Shown: positions 1-8,788, counted from the stretch's first letter. The stretch is DNA of 64,000 nucleotides from AWTP1-13 sp963797005 (GCA_963797005.1 CAWCOF010000014.1:367067-431066), one strand, 5' to 3'. Program-made: numbers and translations. Notes: a model not told the origin generated them from the sequence alone.

Positions 1-1
1 G

Positions 2-199
2 GCACACGTCGCCTGCGGCCTGACGTTCACCGAGGTCGGCCAGATCTTCGACCGCGACCGAACCACGGTGGCCCATGCCTGCGGGCTCGTCGAGGACCTG
101 CGGGACGATCCTTGCCTCGACCGGTCCCTGGAGCTGCTGGAGGGGGTGATGCGGCTGTTGTCGCCCTTCCCCGCGCCGCCACCGATCTCCCTGGCGTGA
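2..199 (+). CDS. Helix-turn-helix protein, DnaA domain IV-like (5' truncated)
   Basis: The C-terminal 65 residues of a protein are open from the window edge to TGA at 197-199. The stretch contains FTEVGQIFDRDRTTVAHAC followed by VEDLRDD, which resembles the DNA-binding helix-turn-helix of DnaA domain IV (the DRTTVxHAC signature that contacts the DnaA box). Small stand-alone proteins of this type are common in Hyphomicrobiales just upstream of a DUF6456 gene, and the next gene here is DUF6456, which supports the call. The start lies outside the window. It is unlikely to be DnaA itself, because the tail after the motif is short and proline-rich and the downstream neighbour is not dnaN. Confidence 0.6.
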   Translation, partial: AHVACGLTFTEVGQIFDRDRTTVAHACGLVEDLRDDPCLDRSLELLEGVMRLLSPFPAPPPISLA

Positions 200-206
200 G
201 CGCGCG

Positions 207-1082
207 ATGTCGATGGCGGACCGCGGCAGCCCGGCAAGCGATGCGGATGTCCTGGCCGGTCTTTCCCGGCTGGCACGCAAAGGGGCATACGCAACCCCGG
301 CGGAGCCCGAGCCTGGTGCCGACCGGCGGTATGCCGTCTACTCACCGCGCAATGGCTTTGCGCGCCCCATCGCCACCCTCTCGGACGTGGTGGTGGCTTG
401 TGGGAGCCGCCGTGGATGGCTTGCGGCGGAACAAGACGGTCAGCGGTTGCGCCTGACGGCCACCGGCGTCCGCGCGCTGCGCCGTGCGAGAAGTGGAAGC
501 GGCGGGGCGCCATCGTCCCGCACAAGCGACAAGCCTCCAAACCCTCCGAGCCGGCTCGCCGGCATGGCCGCCCGCGCCACCGGCAAGCAGGAGTGCCCGC
601 TCGCCTGGCTGCGCCGCCGCAAGGACAAGGATGGTCGTCCTCTCATCTCGGAGGCGCAATTCACGGCCGGCGAGCGTCTGCGCAGCGACTACTGGCGCGG
701 CCAGCTGATGCCGCGCGTGACGGCCGACTGGTCCCAATCGGCGACCAGCCGGCGCACGCGCCGCGCGGGCCCCGGCGTGGGCGTCGAACTCGGTGACGGC
801 GTGGTGGCGGCGCGCGAGCGCGTGGCCCGCGCGATGCGGGCGGTGGGGCCCGAGCTTGCCAGCATCCTGATCGACGTTTGCTGTCACGAGATGGGACTGC
901 AGGCCGCCGGGCGCGCGCAGGCCTGGCCGGAACGGGCGACCAAGGTCGTGCTGGATCTCGCGCTGACGCGCCTTGCCAGGCACTACGGCTTGATCCCGCC
1001 CGATCCCTCGCCGGGCACCTTGCGCCTGCGCCACTGGGGCGAGGTGGGCTACCGGCCGAGCCTCGATGCGTGGCAGGGATGA
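207..1082 (+). CDS. DUF6456 domain-containing protein
   Basis: A 291-residue protein begins 7 bp after the preceding stop, so the two are probably co-transcribed. The family core is in the second half: PLAWLRRRKDKDGRPLIS near residue 133, then QFTAGERLRSDYWRGQLMPRVTADW, and a C-terminal part with ILIDVCCHEMGL and RATKVVLDLALTRLARHYG. This arrangement matches DUF6456 proteins of Hyphomicrobiales, which are thought to be regulatory and DNA-associated, although no function is established. The first 120 residues are poorly conserved and Ala/Pro rich. No signal peptide or membrane segment is visible. The family assignment is good; the role is unknown. Confidence 0.8.
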   Translation: MSMADRGSPASDADVLAGLSRLARKGAYATPAEPEPGADRRYAVYSPRNGFARPIATLSDVVVACGSRRGWLAAEQDGQRLRLTATGVRALRRARSGSGGAPSSRTSDKPPNPPSRLAGMAARATGKQECPLAWLRRRKDKDGRPLISEAQFTAGERLRSDYWRGQLMPRVTADWSQSATSRRTRRAGPGVGVELGDGVVAARERVARAMRAVGPELASILIDVCCHEMGLQAAGRAQAWPERATKVVLDLALTRLARHYGLIPPDPSPGTLRLRHWGEVGYRPSLDAWQG

Positions 1083-1089
1083 AACGCGC

Positions 1090-1518
1090 TCAAGACGCGG
1101 CCGACGCGCGCGCATCGTTGCGGATGCGCTCCACCATGGAGAAAAACCCGTTGGAGCGCTGCGGGGTGAGGTGGTCCTTGAGCCCCAGCTCGGCGAAGGC
1201 CGCCAGTGCGTCGGTGCCCAGGATAGCCTCGGGCGTCTTGCCCTGGAACAGCGCGAACAGGATGGCGATCAACCCGCGCACAATGTGCGCATCGCTGTCG
1301 CCCTTGAGCTCGAGCACGGGCCCGGTGCCGTTGGCGGATGGATGCACCCGGCTCGCCAGCCACACCTGGCTGGCGCAGCCGCGTACCTTGTTGGCGTCCG
1401 TGCGCAGCGCATCGGGAAGCGGCGGCAGGGCGCGGCCGAGCTCGATCACGTAGCGATAGCGATCCTCCCAGTCATCGAGCAGGGCGAAGTCGGCGCGTAT
1501 GGTGTCGATCGTCGTCAA
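1090..1518 (-). CDS. sufE: SufE family Fe-S cluster assembly protein
   Basis: A 142-residue protein with the full SufE fold: an N-terminal LDDWEDRYRYVIELGRALPPLP block, then KVRGCASQVWL with the conserved cysteine at residue 48, and a C-terminal GLKDHLTPQRSNGFFSMVERIR block. SufE accepts persulfide sulfur from the cysteine desulfurase SufS on this cysteine and passes it to the SufBCD scaffold in the cytosol. The length matches the family (about 140 residues). It is convergent with the DUF6456 gene and ends 7 bp from it. No other suf genes are in the window, so it is a detached sufE, as is usual in alphaproteobacteria. Confidence 0.93.
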   Translation of the reverse strand: MTTIDTIRADFALLDDWEDRYRYVIELGRALPPLPDALRTDANKVRGCASQVWLASRVHPSANGTGPVLELKGDSDAHIVRGLIAILFALFQGKTPEAILGTDALAAFAELGLKDHLTPQRSNGFFSMVERIRNDARASAAS

Positions 1519-1625
1519 GTAGCCGAGACCCCGATAGAGCAGGCGGCCGGATCACACGGCCGCAGACACCCTATGCATATGGTCCCAGGCAGGTCGGAGG
1601 CAAGCGACAGACGGCGATTGCGCCG

Positions 1626-2012
1626 TCACGTCCCCGTGCGCCGCGCCTCGCCGCGCCAGGGCGGCGTCAGGTCAGCCGGTGTCAATGTGCCGCGCGCCGC
1701 GGTCGGGCGCATCCTCGGTGCGGGCTCGCTCCGGAAGGCGGCGGGCGGGGGCTGTGCGGCATCATCGGCCGAGCGGTTGCTGGTGCCGGCGATGTTGATG
1801 GCCATGCGCACGCCGAACTCGGCCTTCTTGAGGAACGTGGCCCACAATTCGCTGCCCGCCTCGCACGCCTTCTGATGCCGGTCGCAGAACGTGGCAGCGC
1901 GCTCGACGGTTGCAACCGCGGTGGCAAAGAGGCGCTCTTGCTGGCGCTCGTCGCTGGGCAGCAGGAGGATGGCCACCCCGACCCAGAACGTCACTCTGAT
2001 CAAGAAGAACAT
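1626..2012 (-). CDS. DUF5330 domain-containing protein
   Basis: A 128-residue protein starting MFFLIRVTFWVGVAILLLP, a single N-terminal hydrophobic segment, followed by a conserved stretch with CDRHQKACEAGSELWATFL and a low-complexity Pro/Arg-rich tail. The N-terminal membrane anchor plus the CxRHxxACExG motif, whose two cysteines may form a disulfide outside the cytoplasm, is the DUF5330 pattern known from Hyphomicrobiales, where it often lies near sufE as it does here. The function is not known. The tail from about residue 80 looks variable and is probably disordered. Confidence 0.75.
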   Translation of the reverse strand: MFFLIRVTFWVGVAILLLPSDERQQERLFATAVATVERAATFCDRHQKACEAGSELWATFLKKAEFGVRMAINIAGTSNRSADDAAQPPPAAFRSEPAPRMRPTAARGTLTPADLTPPWRGEARRTGT

Positions 2013-2268
2013 GAAACGCTACCCCGTGGTCTGCGCGACGCTTCTGCGCCATCGTTGGCATTAGCGCTAACAGACAAGTCTCTAGATCGGGGAAAGCCAT
2101 CCGTGCAGATGCCGCGCAAAATTGCTTCAAATTTTATCGATCGGCGGCGCCGGTGCCAAAAACCCGCATTCGCGGCCCGCGCCGGCGAGCGCCGGTTAAG
2201 AGTTCATTTAGGAACAGCTTCCGATAATGGCTAATGGCGACCGTATGGGGTGCGGGGAGTAAGGATAA
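2013..2268. promoter_or_regulatory. Divergent intergenic region with an A/T-rich core
   Basis: This is the shared upstream region of the DUF5330 gene (minus) and the peptidoglycan-binding gene (plus). It is markedly more A/T-rich than its surroundings near 2118-2145 and 2195-2240. It should hold both promoters, but no convincing -35/-10 pair can be assigned by eye. GTAAGGATAA at 2259-2268, directly before the plus-strand ATG, contains the likely ribosome binding site AAGGA. Confidence 0.35.
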
Positions 2269-2988
2269 ATGACGCCACGGCAGGCCCAGCTCGCACTGTT
2301 GTGCTTCGCCCTCGTTGCTGCCGGCGTCGCCTTCAACGTGCTCGTCCTGCAGCGGCGGCCCGCCGACCTGGCCGATGCTGCCGGGCAAGCCGTGGCGGCG
2401 CCGAGCAAGCCGGGACGCTGGCTGCACGCCACGCCGGCCGCTCCCGGCAAGAGGCGCACGTCAGGGCTCGAGCATGAGGCGCCCGCGCTGCGCATTGCCC
2501 GCTTTGCGCCCGACTCCGCCATCACCGCCGTCATGCCCGAGCCGGCCGAGGACGAGACGGACAGCACGACCATCAGCGCCATTCAGCGCGAGCTGAAGCA
2601 GCGCAACTACGGTCCGTTGCCCGTCGACGGCTTCCTGCGGCCCGCCACCCGCGCGGCGATCATGGCCTTCGAATTCGATTCCGGCCTGCCCCTTACCGGC
2701 GAGGCGACCCCGCAGACCCTGCGGCGCATTCTCATGGGCACACCGACGAGCAACATCGCGGCCGATGCCGGCAAGGTGGGCTCGATCCATGCCGAGGAGA
2801 TCATTCGCCGTGTGCAGACGTCGCTCATGACGCTGGGCTATCGGATCGCCGCCGACGGACGGCTCGGCGAGGATACGAAAAAGGCCATCGGCGACTTCGA
2901 GATGGATAGCGGGCTCGTGCCGAAGGGGCGCGTCTCGGCCGATCTGCTCACGCGCCTGGACGAGGCCAAATCGTCCGCCAGCCGCTGA
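2269..2988 (+). CDS. Peptidoglycan-binding domain protein (two PG-binding type 1 domains)
   Basis: A 239-residue protein with an N-terminal hydrophobic segment (residues 6-26) acting as a signal anchor, a linker of about 70 residues, and two repeats of the peptidoglycan-binding-1 fold. Repeat one is ISAIQRELKQRNYGPLPVDG with TRAAIMAFEFDSGLPLTG; repeat two is IIRRVQTSLMTLGYRIAADG with TKKAIGDFEMDSGLVPKG. Such proteins sit in the periplasm and bind the cell wall. No catalytic domain is attached, so the role is probably structural or targeting. The ATG is preceded by AAGGATAA, a reasonable ribosome binding site. Confidence 0.85.
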   Translation: MTPRQAQLALLCFALVAAGVAFNVLVLQRRPADLADAAGQAVAAPSKPGRWLHATPAAPGKRRTSGLEHEAPALRIARFAPDSAITAVMPEPAEDETDSTTISAIQRELKQRNYGPLPVDGFLRPATRAAIMAFEFDSGLPLTGEATPQTLRRILMGTPTSNIAADAGKVGSIHAEEIIRRVQTSLMTLGYRIAADGRLGEDTKKAIGDFEMDSGLVPKGRVSADLLTRLDEAKSSASR

Positions 2989-3041
2989 CCCTCGCGGCGC
3001 AGTTGCATGCGGCGCCGCCCTCGTTACAGTGCGCCGGGCCG

Positions 3042-3390
3042 ATGCGATTGAAGGCGGAAATCTGGGTCAAGGCCTACTTGCGGCGCTGCCAATCCGAGGG
3101 TGCAGCGGCTGTGCTCGTGCGCCGTGGCGACAGCCGATGCAGGCGCCATCTACATCAAGGTGAGCCGGCTCGACGGCACCGCGACCCTGTTCGGGCCGGC
3201 GCCGGCCGGGCTCGACGAGGCGGGCGAGGACCGTCGCTGGCAGCCCTGCCTGGAGCCTCAGTCCGTCAGCGAGGACGAGGCGGACGCCTATCTGGCGCGC
3301 CAGACCGACTTCGATCCCGACCTCTGGATCGTGTCGGTCGAGGACAGGCAGGGGCGGCATTTCCTCGAGGACTGGCTGGTGCCTCAATGA
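3042..3390 (+). pseudogene. DUF1491 family protein, interrupted by a single-base frameshift
   Basis: The reading frame opens MRLKAEIWVKAYLRRCQSEG and runs to about 3130. The family sequence then continues in another frame as ADAGAIYIKVSRLDG, ending RHFLEDWLVPQ at 3390. Removing one A near 3132 (GGCGACAGCC to GGCGACGCC) joins the halves into a normal DUF1491 protein of about 115 residues. DUF1491 is a small conserved alphaproteobacterial family of unknown function. Because one deletion restores a full-length family member with no other damage, I consider a sequencing error more likely than a real pseudogene. Confidence 0.75.
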
Positions 3391-3542
3391 GGCCGCGGTG
3401 AGCCGCCTCGGCTGGGCGGGAAATTAACAATGCGTTAACTCCTGTGGCATTCAAATGGTGTGATTCGTCGCCTTTGTGCACGTCGGGGCGACTGGGGGAG
3501 GCCGGAGCCTGCAGGTAGCGGGTCGTCGGCCAGGGGGAACCG

Positions 3543-3740
3543 ATGGCAATGATTCTGGAATTCCGTACCAGGCACGCGTCCGCCGAGCCGAGTGATCGCG
3601 AAGAGAAGGCCGGCGCGCAGATCATCATCTTTCCGGGCATCCGTCGCGAGCGGCACGGTGCCCAGTCGGCCCAGTCGACCAAGCCGGCGCGGCGTGCGAG
3701 AGCGCGGCCGAAACGCGACCGGCTCGAACTGCCCGACTGA
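3543..3740 (+). CDS. Small hypothetical protein
   Basis: A 65-residue protein: MAMILEFRTR, then a stretch containing AQIIIFPGIRRERH, and a strongly basic tail ending RPKRDRLELPD. The IIIFPGxRxERH motif recurs in small uncharacterised Hyphomicrobiales proteins as I remember them. The gene stands alone between DUF1491 and the convergent DUF1254 gene. A GGGGAA stretch lies just before the ATG and could help initiation. No membrane segment is present, and no function can be assigned. Confidence 0.6.
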   Translation: MAMILEFRTRHASAEPSDREEKAGAQIIIFPGIRRERHGAQSAQSTKPARRARARPKRDRLELPD

Positions 3741-3759
3741 TAGCGGCAGGCAAGCGGTG

Positions 3760-4335
3760 CTAGCCGCTGTCACTGCGCGTGCAGCTTGCGCGGCTGAGCT
3801 GGGCCTCGGCCTCGGCGCGCCAGGCGAGGCCTCTCAGCGGTGCGCGGACCACGACCAGCCCCTCCAGCGAGGGGGACGTGATCTGGCTCTTGTCGGCGCT
3901 CGCCCGGCGCACGGCCGGTGCATGCTCGGAGAAGCGCTCGCCTCCGGCCACCACGACGAACGAGACGTCCGGGCGGCGAAGCTGCTGGGCCGGCATGACG
4001 TAGAAGTTGTCGCCTTGCGGGGTGTGCAACGACAGCGTCCATCCCGCGTCGGCAAGGGTCGCTGAAATGGCAACCGGCGCGCTCGAGACATCATAGCGGC
4101 ACATGGCATAGAGCGTCTCTGGAACCATGAACGGCAAGGGCTCCTTGCCGGGCGTGACCGGCGGCATGACGACCATGCGGTTGGCGGGAAGCGCTGCGCG
4201 CATGCGCTCGAACGCATTGCCCGCACCCAGCGCCGTGACCGCCAAGGTGGCGGCGATGTGAAGGATGCCGCCGAGCAGCAATGCGCCGACAACGGTGCGC
4301 CAGTCGAGATCGCGGATCCATTTGGGGAGCTTCAC
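3760..4335 (-). CDS. DUF1254 domain-containing protein
   Basis: A 191-residue protein with one N-terminal membrane segment (about residues 14-38, VVGALLLGGILHIAATLAV) followed by an extracytoplasmic domain containing RMVVMPPVTPGKEPLPFMVPE and CRYDVSSAPVAI. It is the last gene of a three-gene minus-strand run (penicillin-binding protein, DUF1214, DUF1254), with only 7 bp to the DUF1214 gene. Short membrane-anchored DUF1214/DUF1254 partners occur side by side in many alphaproteobacteria, and their function is unknown. Linkage to a class A penicillin-binding protein hints at an envelope role, which is inference only. Confidence 0.75.
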   Translation of the reverse strand: MKLPKWIRDLDWRTVVGALLLGGILHIAATLAVTALGAGNAFERMRAALPANRMVVMPPVTPGKEPLPFMVPETLYAMCRYDVSSAPVAISATLADAGWTLSLHTPQGDNFYVMPAQQLRRPDVSFVVVAGGERFSEHAPAVRRASADKSQITSPSLEGLVVVRAPLRGLAWRAEAEAQLSRASCTRSDSG

Positions 4336-4342
4336 GAGCGCC

Positions 4343-4936
4343 TCATTTGCACGCTGTCTTCTGGATCGGCGGCATCGCCCTCACGGCGCGACCTTCGTAG
4401 ATTGCCGCAGCCCAGGCGGGATCGTGCACCGTGAACACCAGCGTGATCCTGCTGCCGCCGCCGATGGGCAGCCAGTTGCCGGGCCGGGCGTCGCGCGCCA
4501 GGGCGATCACCGCCCGCCCGTCGGGCTCGCGCATCACCGTGTCGCGGGTGTAGCCGTAGCGCTCCGCCGCGTTGTGGATGAGGCGCCCTTTGCTGTCGAA
4601 GGCCGCAAGGCTCCACCAGGCGCCGCCGAAGTTGTCCATGATGATGGTGTACTCGCAGCCCGCGTGCAGCCGGCCGCCGGCGCTGTCGGACTTGGCCCGA
4701 TAGGTAAGCTCGAACGTGGAGGCGAGCGGCAGCAGCCCGTCCCTGGCCGTGTGCGCGCGCGTGTAGGGATCGGCATCGAGCCGTCCGGCGGCGACCCAGG
4801 TGGTCCAAGGTCCGGACGTGCGCGTGGACAGACGCGAGCCGGCCTCGATCATGTACCAGGCCGTGCCGAGGCCGCCGCCGACGGCAAGGGCCGCGAACAC
4901 GATCAGGTTGGCAAGGATGTTGCCGATCAGGCCCAG
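4343..4936 (-). CDS. DUF1214 domain-containing protein (start uncertain)
   Basis: The conserved part begins LGLIGNILANLIVFAALAVG, a single membrane segment, and continues into a DUF1214 domain with GCEYTIIMDNFGGAWWSLAAFD, RLIHNAAERYGY and GNWLPIGGGSRITLVF, ending QKTACK. No ATG or GTG lies between the end of the upstream penicillin-binding protein gene and the membrane segment. Translation may start at a CTG (4936 or 4930), or a small error may hide the start; the frame stays open upstream inside the neighbour. Its partner DUF1254 follows 7 bp downstream. The family is clear, the start is not. Confidence 0.75.
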   Translation of the reverse strand: MGLIGNILANLIVFAALAVGGGLGTAWYMIEAGSRLSTRTSGPWTTWVAAGRLDADPYTRAHTARDGLLPLASTFELTYRAKSDSAGGRLHAGCEYTIIMDNFGGAWWSLAAFDSKGRLIHNAAERYGYTRDTVMREPDGRAVIALARDARPGNWLPIGGGSRITLVFTVHDPAWAAAIYEGRAVRAMPPIQKTACK

Positions 4937-4961
4937 CTGGCGCGCCTCCGTATTCTGGCCG

Positions 4962-7229
4962 TCACGGCCGAGATTGCCGGGCTGCAGCCGGCGCTTCCGC
5001 GCGACGGCCCGGTCCCGCCGGCTTTGTCCGCAGTTCGGTTCCGCGACCCTTCGCAGCGGCGGGCGGGTCGGGGTCGCCGTGCACGCTGGCCGGCGTAGCC
5101 TCCGCGCCGCTGGCACGGCGCATCGTCTCGGCCAGCCGCTTCAGGGCCGCCCTCGTCTGGTCGGGCATGATGCTGCCGGCCTTCTTTTGGGCCGACTGCG
5201 CGTTTGCCAGGCCGGGATCGGTACGCTTGAGCTCGGCCAGGCGCTGCAGCTCGGCAACCTGGGCGGGATGCAGCGGCAGGCCCATGATTTGCGGGATCTG
5301 CCGGCCATTGTGAGCCACCGACATGTAGGCGTGCCAGGCCTTGGCCGGCAGACTGCCGCCGGTGATGCCGGGCATCGGATGGTAATCGTCGTAGCCGACC
5401 CACACGCCGGTGACGAGCGAGCCGGTGAAGCCGACGAACCAGGCATCGCGATAGTTCGTGCTGGTGCCGGTCTTGCCGACGGCCGTGGTGAAGTCCAGCG
5501 CCGCCGCCTTGCCCGTGCCATTGCTCACCACGGCTTCCATCATCTGGTTCATGCCCTCCACGACCTTGGCTTTGAGCACCTGCGGCGCCGGCGGCTCCTC
5601 CTTGTCGCGGGAGTAGATGACGTCACCCTTCGAGTTGAGGATCTCCAGGATGCCGTAGGGCTTGGACAACTTGCCGCCGTGGGCAAACACGGCGTAGGCG
5701 GCGGTGTGCTCGAGCGGGGTGATGCCGGTGTCGCCGAGCGCCATGGAGCATGTCTTCTTGACGCCGGTGACGCCGAGCCGCTGCGTCATCTCCAGCACCT
5801 TCTCGCGTCCCACCTTCAGCGACAGGGAGACGGCCGGCACGTTGAGCGACCGCCTGAAGGCGTCGATTGCCGGCAGCGAGCCACCCGAGCCGCCACCGCC
5901 GCTGTAGTTGCGCGGCGACCAGTTCCCGCACGAGGCGCCGTAGTCGTTCACCAGCGATCGCGGGCCATAGCCGTGCTCGAATGCCGTCGCGTAGACGTAG
6001 AGCTTGAATGAGGAGCCGGGCTGGCGGTGCGCATGCGACGCGCGGTTGAACTGGTTGTCCTCGTAGTCCAGGCCGCCGACCATCGCCCGCACGGCGCCAT
6101 CGGGCTCCATCGACACCATGGCGCCGGCGTAGCCGTCGCGCCGCCGTCCGGTTCCGGACGTGCGCAAGGTGTTTTCCATCGCCTCCTGCGCGGCGCGCTG
6201 CAGGGTGGGGTCGACGGTGGTGCGCGCGGTGAGCACGTAGTAGCCGCGGCCCTCGGCGATCCGCTGGACCTCCTCGAAGGCCCAGTCGAGGAACCAGTCG
6301 GGCGTGTGGGTCGGGCGCGTCTCGATGATCTTGGCCGGATTGAGCCGCGCGACCTGGACCTGGCCGGCGCTCATATAGCCGGCCTCCACCAGGTTGGTGA
6401 GCACCTCGTTGGTGCGTGCGCGCGATGCGGCCAGGTTGATATGCGGCGCGTACTTGGAGGGAGCCTTGAAGAGGCCGGCGATCACGGCGGCTTCGGCCAG
6501 GCTGACCTCGCGCACCGATTTGCCGAAGTAGAACTGCGAGGCCGCCTCCACGCCGAACGCCCCGCCGCCGAGATAGGCACGGTCGAGATAGAGCTTGAGG
6601 ATCTGGCGCTTGGTGAAGCGCGACTCGAGCAGGAGGGCGAGGAAGGCTTCCTTGAGCTTGCGCTGGAGCGAGCGCTCCGACGACAAGAAGAGGTTCTTGG
6701 CGAGCTGCTGAGTGATGGTCGAGCCGCCCTGCACCACCTCGTTGGCGGCGGCGTTTACGAATAGAGCGCGCAGCGTGCCGATGACGTCGACGCCGAAGTG
6801 CTCGTAGAAGCGGCGGTCCTCGGTGGCGAGCGTGGCCTTGATCAGATGATCGGGGATCTCTTCCAGCGGCACGGCGTCATCATGCAGGATGCCGCGCTGG
6901 CCGATCTCGACGCCGTTGCGGTCGAGAAATTTGACCGCGAACTTGCCGGTCGTGATCTTGTTCTCGTCGAACTCGGTCAGCGCCGGAATGGCCAGAATGA
7001 ACATGACGGCGAGCCCGCCGGTGCCCAGCGTCAGGCACTCGGAAAAGGCCTCGTTGGCCAGCCGCTTCCAGCCGGCGAGCCGGAACCTCGCAAAGAAGCT
7101 CGAGAACGCGTCCCAGCGCTCCTGCAGAGACTGCCAGGTCTCCGCGAGCGAAGAGTTGATCCAGGAATTGATGCCGAGCCAGTCGATTATCCGCTTCCGG
7201 CCGCCCTGCCTGAAGAACCAGTCGTGCAT
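4962..7229 (-). CDS. Class A penicillin-binding protein (PBP1A-like glycosyltransferase/transpeptidase)
   Basis: A 755-residue bifunctional cell-wall synthase. A membrane anchor lies near residues 68-84. The GT51 glycosyltransferase domain follows with ATEDRRFYEHFGVD (catalytic Glu137) and GGSTITQQLAKNLFL. The transpeptidase domain carries SSFK (nucleophile Ser406, Lys409), SLN at 461-463 and KTGTS at 586-590, so all penicillin-binding motifs are intact. The C-terminal 100 residues are Ala/Pro/Arg rich and likely disordered. It polymerises glycan chains from lipid II and cross-links peptides on the periplasmic side. It heads a run with DUF1214 and DUF1254. A CTAG hairpin doublet lies about 110 bp upstream of its start. 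Confidence 0.93.
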   Translation of the reverse strand: MHDWFFRQGGRKRIIDWLGINSWINSSLAETWQSLQERWDAFSSFFARFRLAGWKRLANEAFSECLTLGTGGLAVMFILAIPALTEFDENKITTGKFAVKFLDRNGVEIGQRGILHDDAVPLEEIPDHLIKATLATEDRRFYEHFGVDVIGTLRALFVNAAANEVVQGGSTITQQLAKNLFLSSERSLQRKLKEAFLALLLESRFTKRQILKLYLDRAYLGGGAFGVEAASQFYFGKSVREVSLAEAAVIAGLFKAPSKYAPHINLAASRARTNEVLTNLVEAGYMSAGQVQVARLNPAKIIETRPTHTPDWFLDWAFEEVQRIAEGRGYYVLTARTTVDPTLQRAAQEAMENTLRTSGTGRRRDGYAGAMVSMEPDGAVRAMVGGLDYEDNQFNRASHAHRQPGSSFKLYVYATAFEHGYGPRSLVNDYGASCGNWSPRNYSGGGGSGGSLPAIDAFRRSLNVPAVSLSLKVGREKVLEMTQRLGVTGVKKTCSMALGDTGITPLEHTAAYAVFAHGGKLSKPYGILEILNSKGDVIYSRDKEEPPAPQVLKAKVVEGMNQMMEAVVSNGTGKAAALDFTTAVGKTGTSTNYRDAWFVGFTGSLVTGVWVGYDDYHPMPGITGGSLPAKAWHAYMSVAHNGRQIPQIMGLPLHPAQVAELQRLAELKRTDPGLANAQSAQKKAGSIMPDQTRAALKRLAETMRRASGAEATPASVHGDPDPPAAAKGRGTELRTKPAGPGRRAEAPAAARQSRP

Positions 7230-7341
7230 GATGCCTGGCCTTGTTGCGGTCTCAGCTCGCTACCGTGACTGCGAACGCTGCGTCCCCGTTCGCGCACTGC
7301 ACGGGCCCGTCGAGAGAATCGCGAGCGATTGACACCATACC

Positions 7342-7509
7342 CTAGTGTGATGATCGAGAAGTCCGCTACATCGCGTTCGGCTGGGTGGCGGGGCGGACTT
7401 CTCGATCTGAATCACACTAGAATCATTGACTTGGCTAGTGTCCTTCAGATCGCGAAATTCGTTCCGAGCAAGCCCCAGACTAAGACGAATTTCGCGATCA
7501 GGACACTAG
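7342..7509. repeat. Family A palindromic doublet, copy 1
   Basis: Two hairpins, each bounded by CTAG on both sides: 7342-7420 and 7435-7509, separated by 14 bp (AATCATTGACTTGG). In the first, ATCGAGAAGTCCGC pairs with GCGGACTTCTCGAT; in the second, ATCGCGAAATTCGT pairs with ACGAATTTCGCGAT. In both, the arm facing the spacer carries three extra bases (TTCAG against TG), so the doublet is mirror-symmetric about the spacer. It lies between the penicillin-binding protein gene and the stop of the OmpA-like gene. Copies 2 and 3 have the same architecture with different arm sequences. Confidence 0.9.
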
Positions 7510-7601
7510 CATCGGCCCGTGCTGCGGCGCGAGAGCATGGTTTCGGGCGGCAATTTGGGCCTTTTGAGGCGGACGTCGCCCTTGGAAGCGTAAAGGGCGG
7601 C

Positions 7602-8618
7602 CTACCGGTTGGTGAGCTTCAGCTCGATGCGGCGGTTGCGGCGCAGGACCTCCTCGCTCGCGCCCTCCTCGAGCGGCTGGAACTCGCCATAGCCGGCCGC
7701 CACCAGCCGCTTCGGCGGTACGCCGCGGCTGATCAGGTATTTCACCACGGAGATCGAGCGTGCGCTCGACAGCTCCCAGTTCGATGGGAATTGGGAGCTG
7801 GCGATGGGCCGGATGTCGGTGTGGCCGTCCACCTGCAGCACCCAGTCGATCTCCGGTGGAATGCTGCGCTCCAGCTCGACGATGGCCGTCGCCAGCTGAT
7901 CGATGGCGACGAGGCCCTCGGCGGTCATGGTCGCCTGGCCGGACGGAAACAGCACCTCGGACTGGAACACGAAGCGGTCGCCGACGACGCGGATGTCCTT
8001 GCGGTCGCGAAGGAGCTCGCGCAGCCGGCCGAAGAAGTCGGAGCGATAGCGCTGCAGCTCCTGCACCTGGCGCGCCAGCACGACGTTGAGGCGGGCGCCG
8101 AGGTCTGCGATGCGCGCCTGGCTCTCCTTTTCCTTCGCCTCGGCTGCGTGCAGCACCTCGTTGAGTGCCCCGATCTGCCGGCGGAGCGCGGCGAGCTGCT
8201 GATTGAGAAGATCGATCTTGGCCTGCGCCTCGTCCGACAGCGACGACTTCTCGTCGAGCTCCTTGCTGAGCTGGGAGATGCGCGCGTCTTTCTCGCCGAT
8301 GGCCCCTGCAACACCGGTAAGCCGCTCGTTGTCGCTGCGAAGCGTCGTGAGCGAGGCCTGCAGGGAGGACAACTCGTCCTCGAGCGACTTGCCCTTGCTC
8401 TTCTCCAGGCTGAGCAGGTTGTTGAGCTCGGCGATCTGGCGGGTGAGGCGGCGGAGCGCGATGTCCTTGCCGGTGACCTCCTGGCCCACGTAGTACTGCG
8501 CCACCATGAACAGCGACATCAGGAAGGTGACGACGAGCAGCAGCGTGGACAGCACGTCGACGTAGCCGGGCCAGAACTCCCCGTACGTGGTCGCCCGGCG
8601 TCCGCGTGCATACGCCAT
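7602..8618 (-). CDS. OmpA/MotB-like membrane-anchored peptidoglycan-binding protein
   Basis: A 338-residue protein: one N-terminal membrane helix (about residues 17-43), a long coiled coil (roughly 50-200, heptad-like Leu/Glu/Gln/Lys repeats), and a C-terminal OmpA/MotB domain with VLQVDGHTDIRPI, NWELSSARSISVVKYLI and RLVAAGYGE...RRNRRIELKL. The last three are the hallmarks of the peptidoglycan-binding OmpA fold. Its upstream partner is an ExbB/MotA-like channel protein, so the pair probably forms a proton-driven inner-membrane complex gripping the wall. No flagellar genes are nearby, so it need not be a flagellar stator. A family A doublet occupies the space between the two genes, 3 bp from this start codon. 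Confidence 0.88.
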   Translation of the reverse strand: MAYARGRRATTYGEFWPGYVDVLSTLLLVVTFLMSLFMVAQYYVGQEVTGKDIALRRLTRQIAELNNLLSLEKSKGKSLEDELSSLQASLTTLRSDNERLTGVAGAIGEKDARISQLSKELDEKSSLSDEAQAKIDLLNQQLAALRRQIGALNEVLHAAEAKEKESQARIADLGARLNVVLARQVQELQRYRSDFFGRLRELLRDRKDIRVVGDRFVFQSEVLFPSGQATMTAEGLVAIDQLATAIVELERSIPPEIDWVLQVDGHTDIRPIASSQFPSNWELSSARSISVVKYLISRGVPPKRLVAAGYGEFQPLEEGASEEVLRRNRRIELKLTNR

Positions 8619-8621
8619 GGC

Positions 8622-8788
8622 CTAGTGTCCCGATTGCGAAGTTCGCCTGCGCTCAATCCCAGGGTCCCGAGCGAACTTCGCAATCATGAGGCACACTAGA
8701 ATTACAGCTTCGCTAGTGTGACTCCGATCGAGAAATTCGCTCTGAGGGAAGCCGCGAGCACCGGCGAATTTCTCGATCATCACACTAG
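8622..8788. repeat. Family A palindromic doublet, copy 2 (between two genes of one operon)
   Basis: The hairpins are 8622-8699 and 8713-8788, with a 13 bp spacer (AATTACAGCTTCG). The arms are ATTGCGAAGTTCGC with GCGAACTTCGCAAT, and ATCGAGAAATTCGC with GCGAATTTCTCGAT. The terminal CTAG at 8785-8788 provides the TAG stop of the ExbB/MotA-like gene (8785-8787 on the minus strand), and the other end lies 3 bp before the ATG of the OmpA-like gene. The doublet therefore fills the whole intercistronic space and leaves no ordinary ribosome binding site outside itself. Confidence 0.9.
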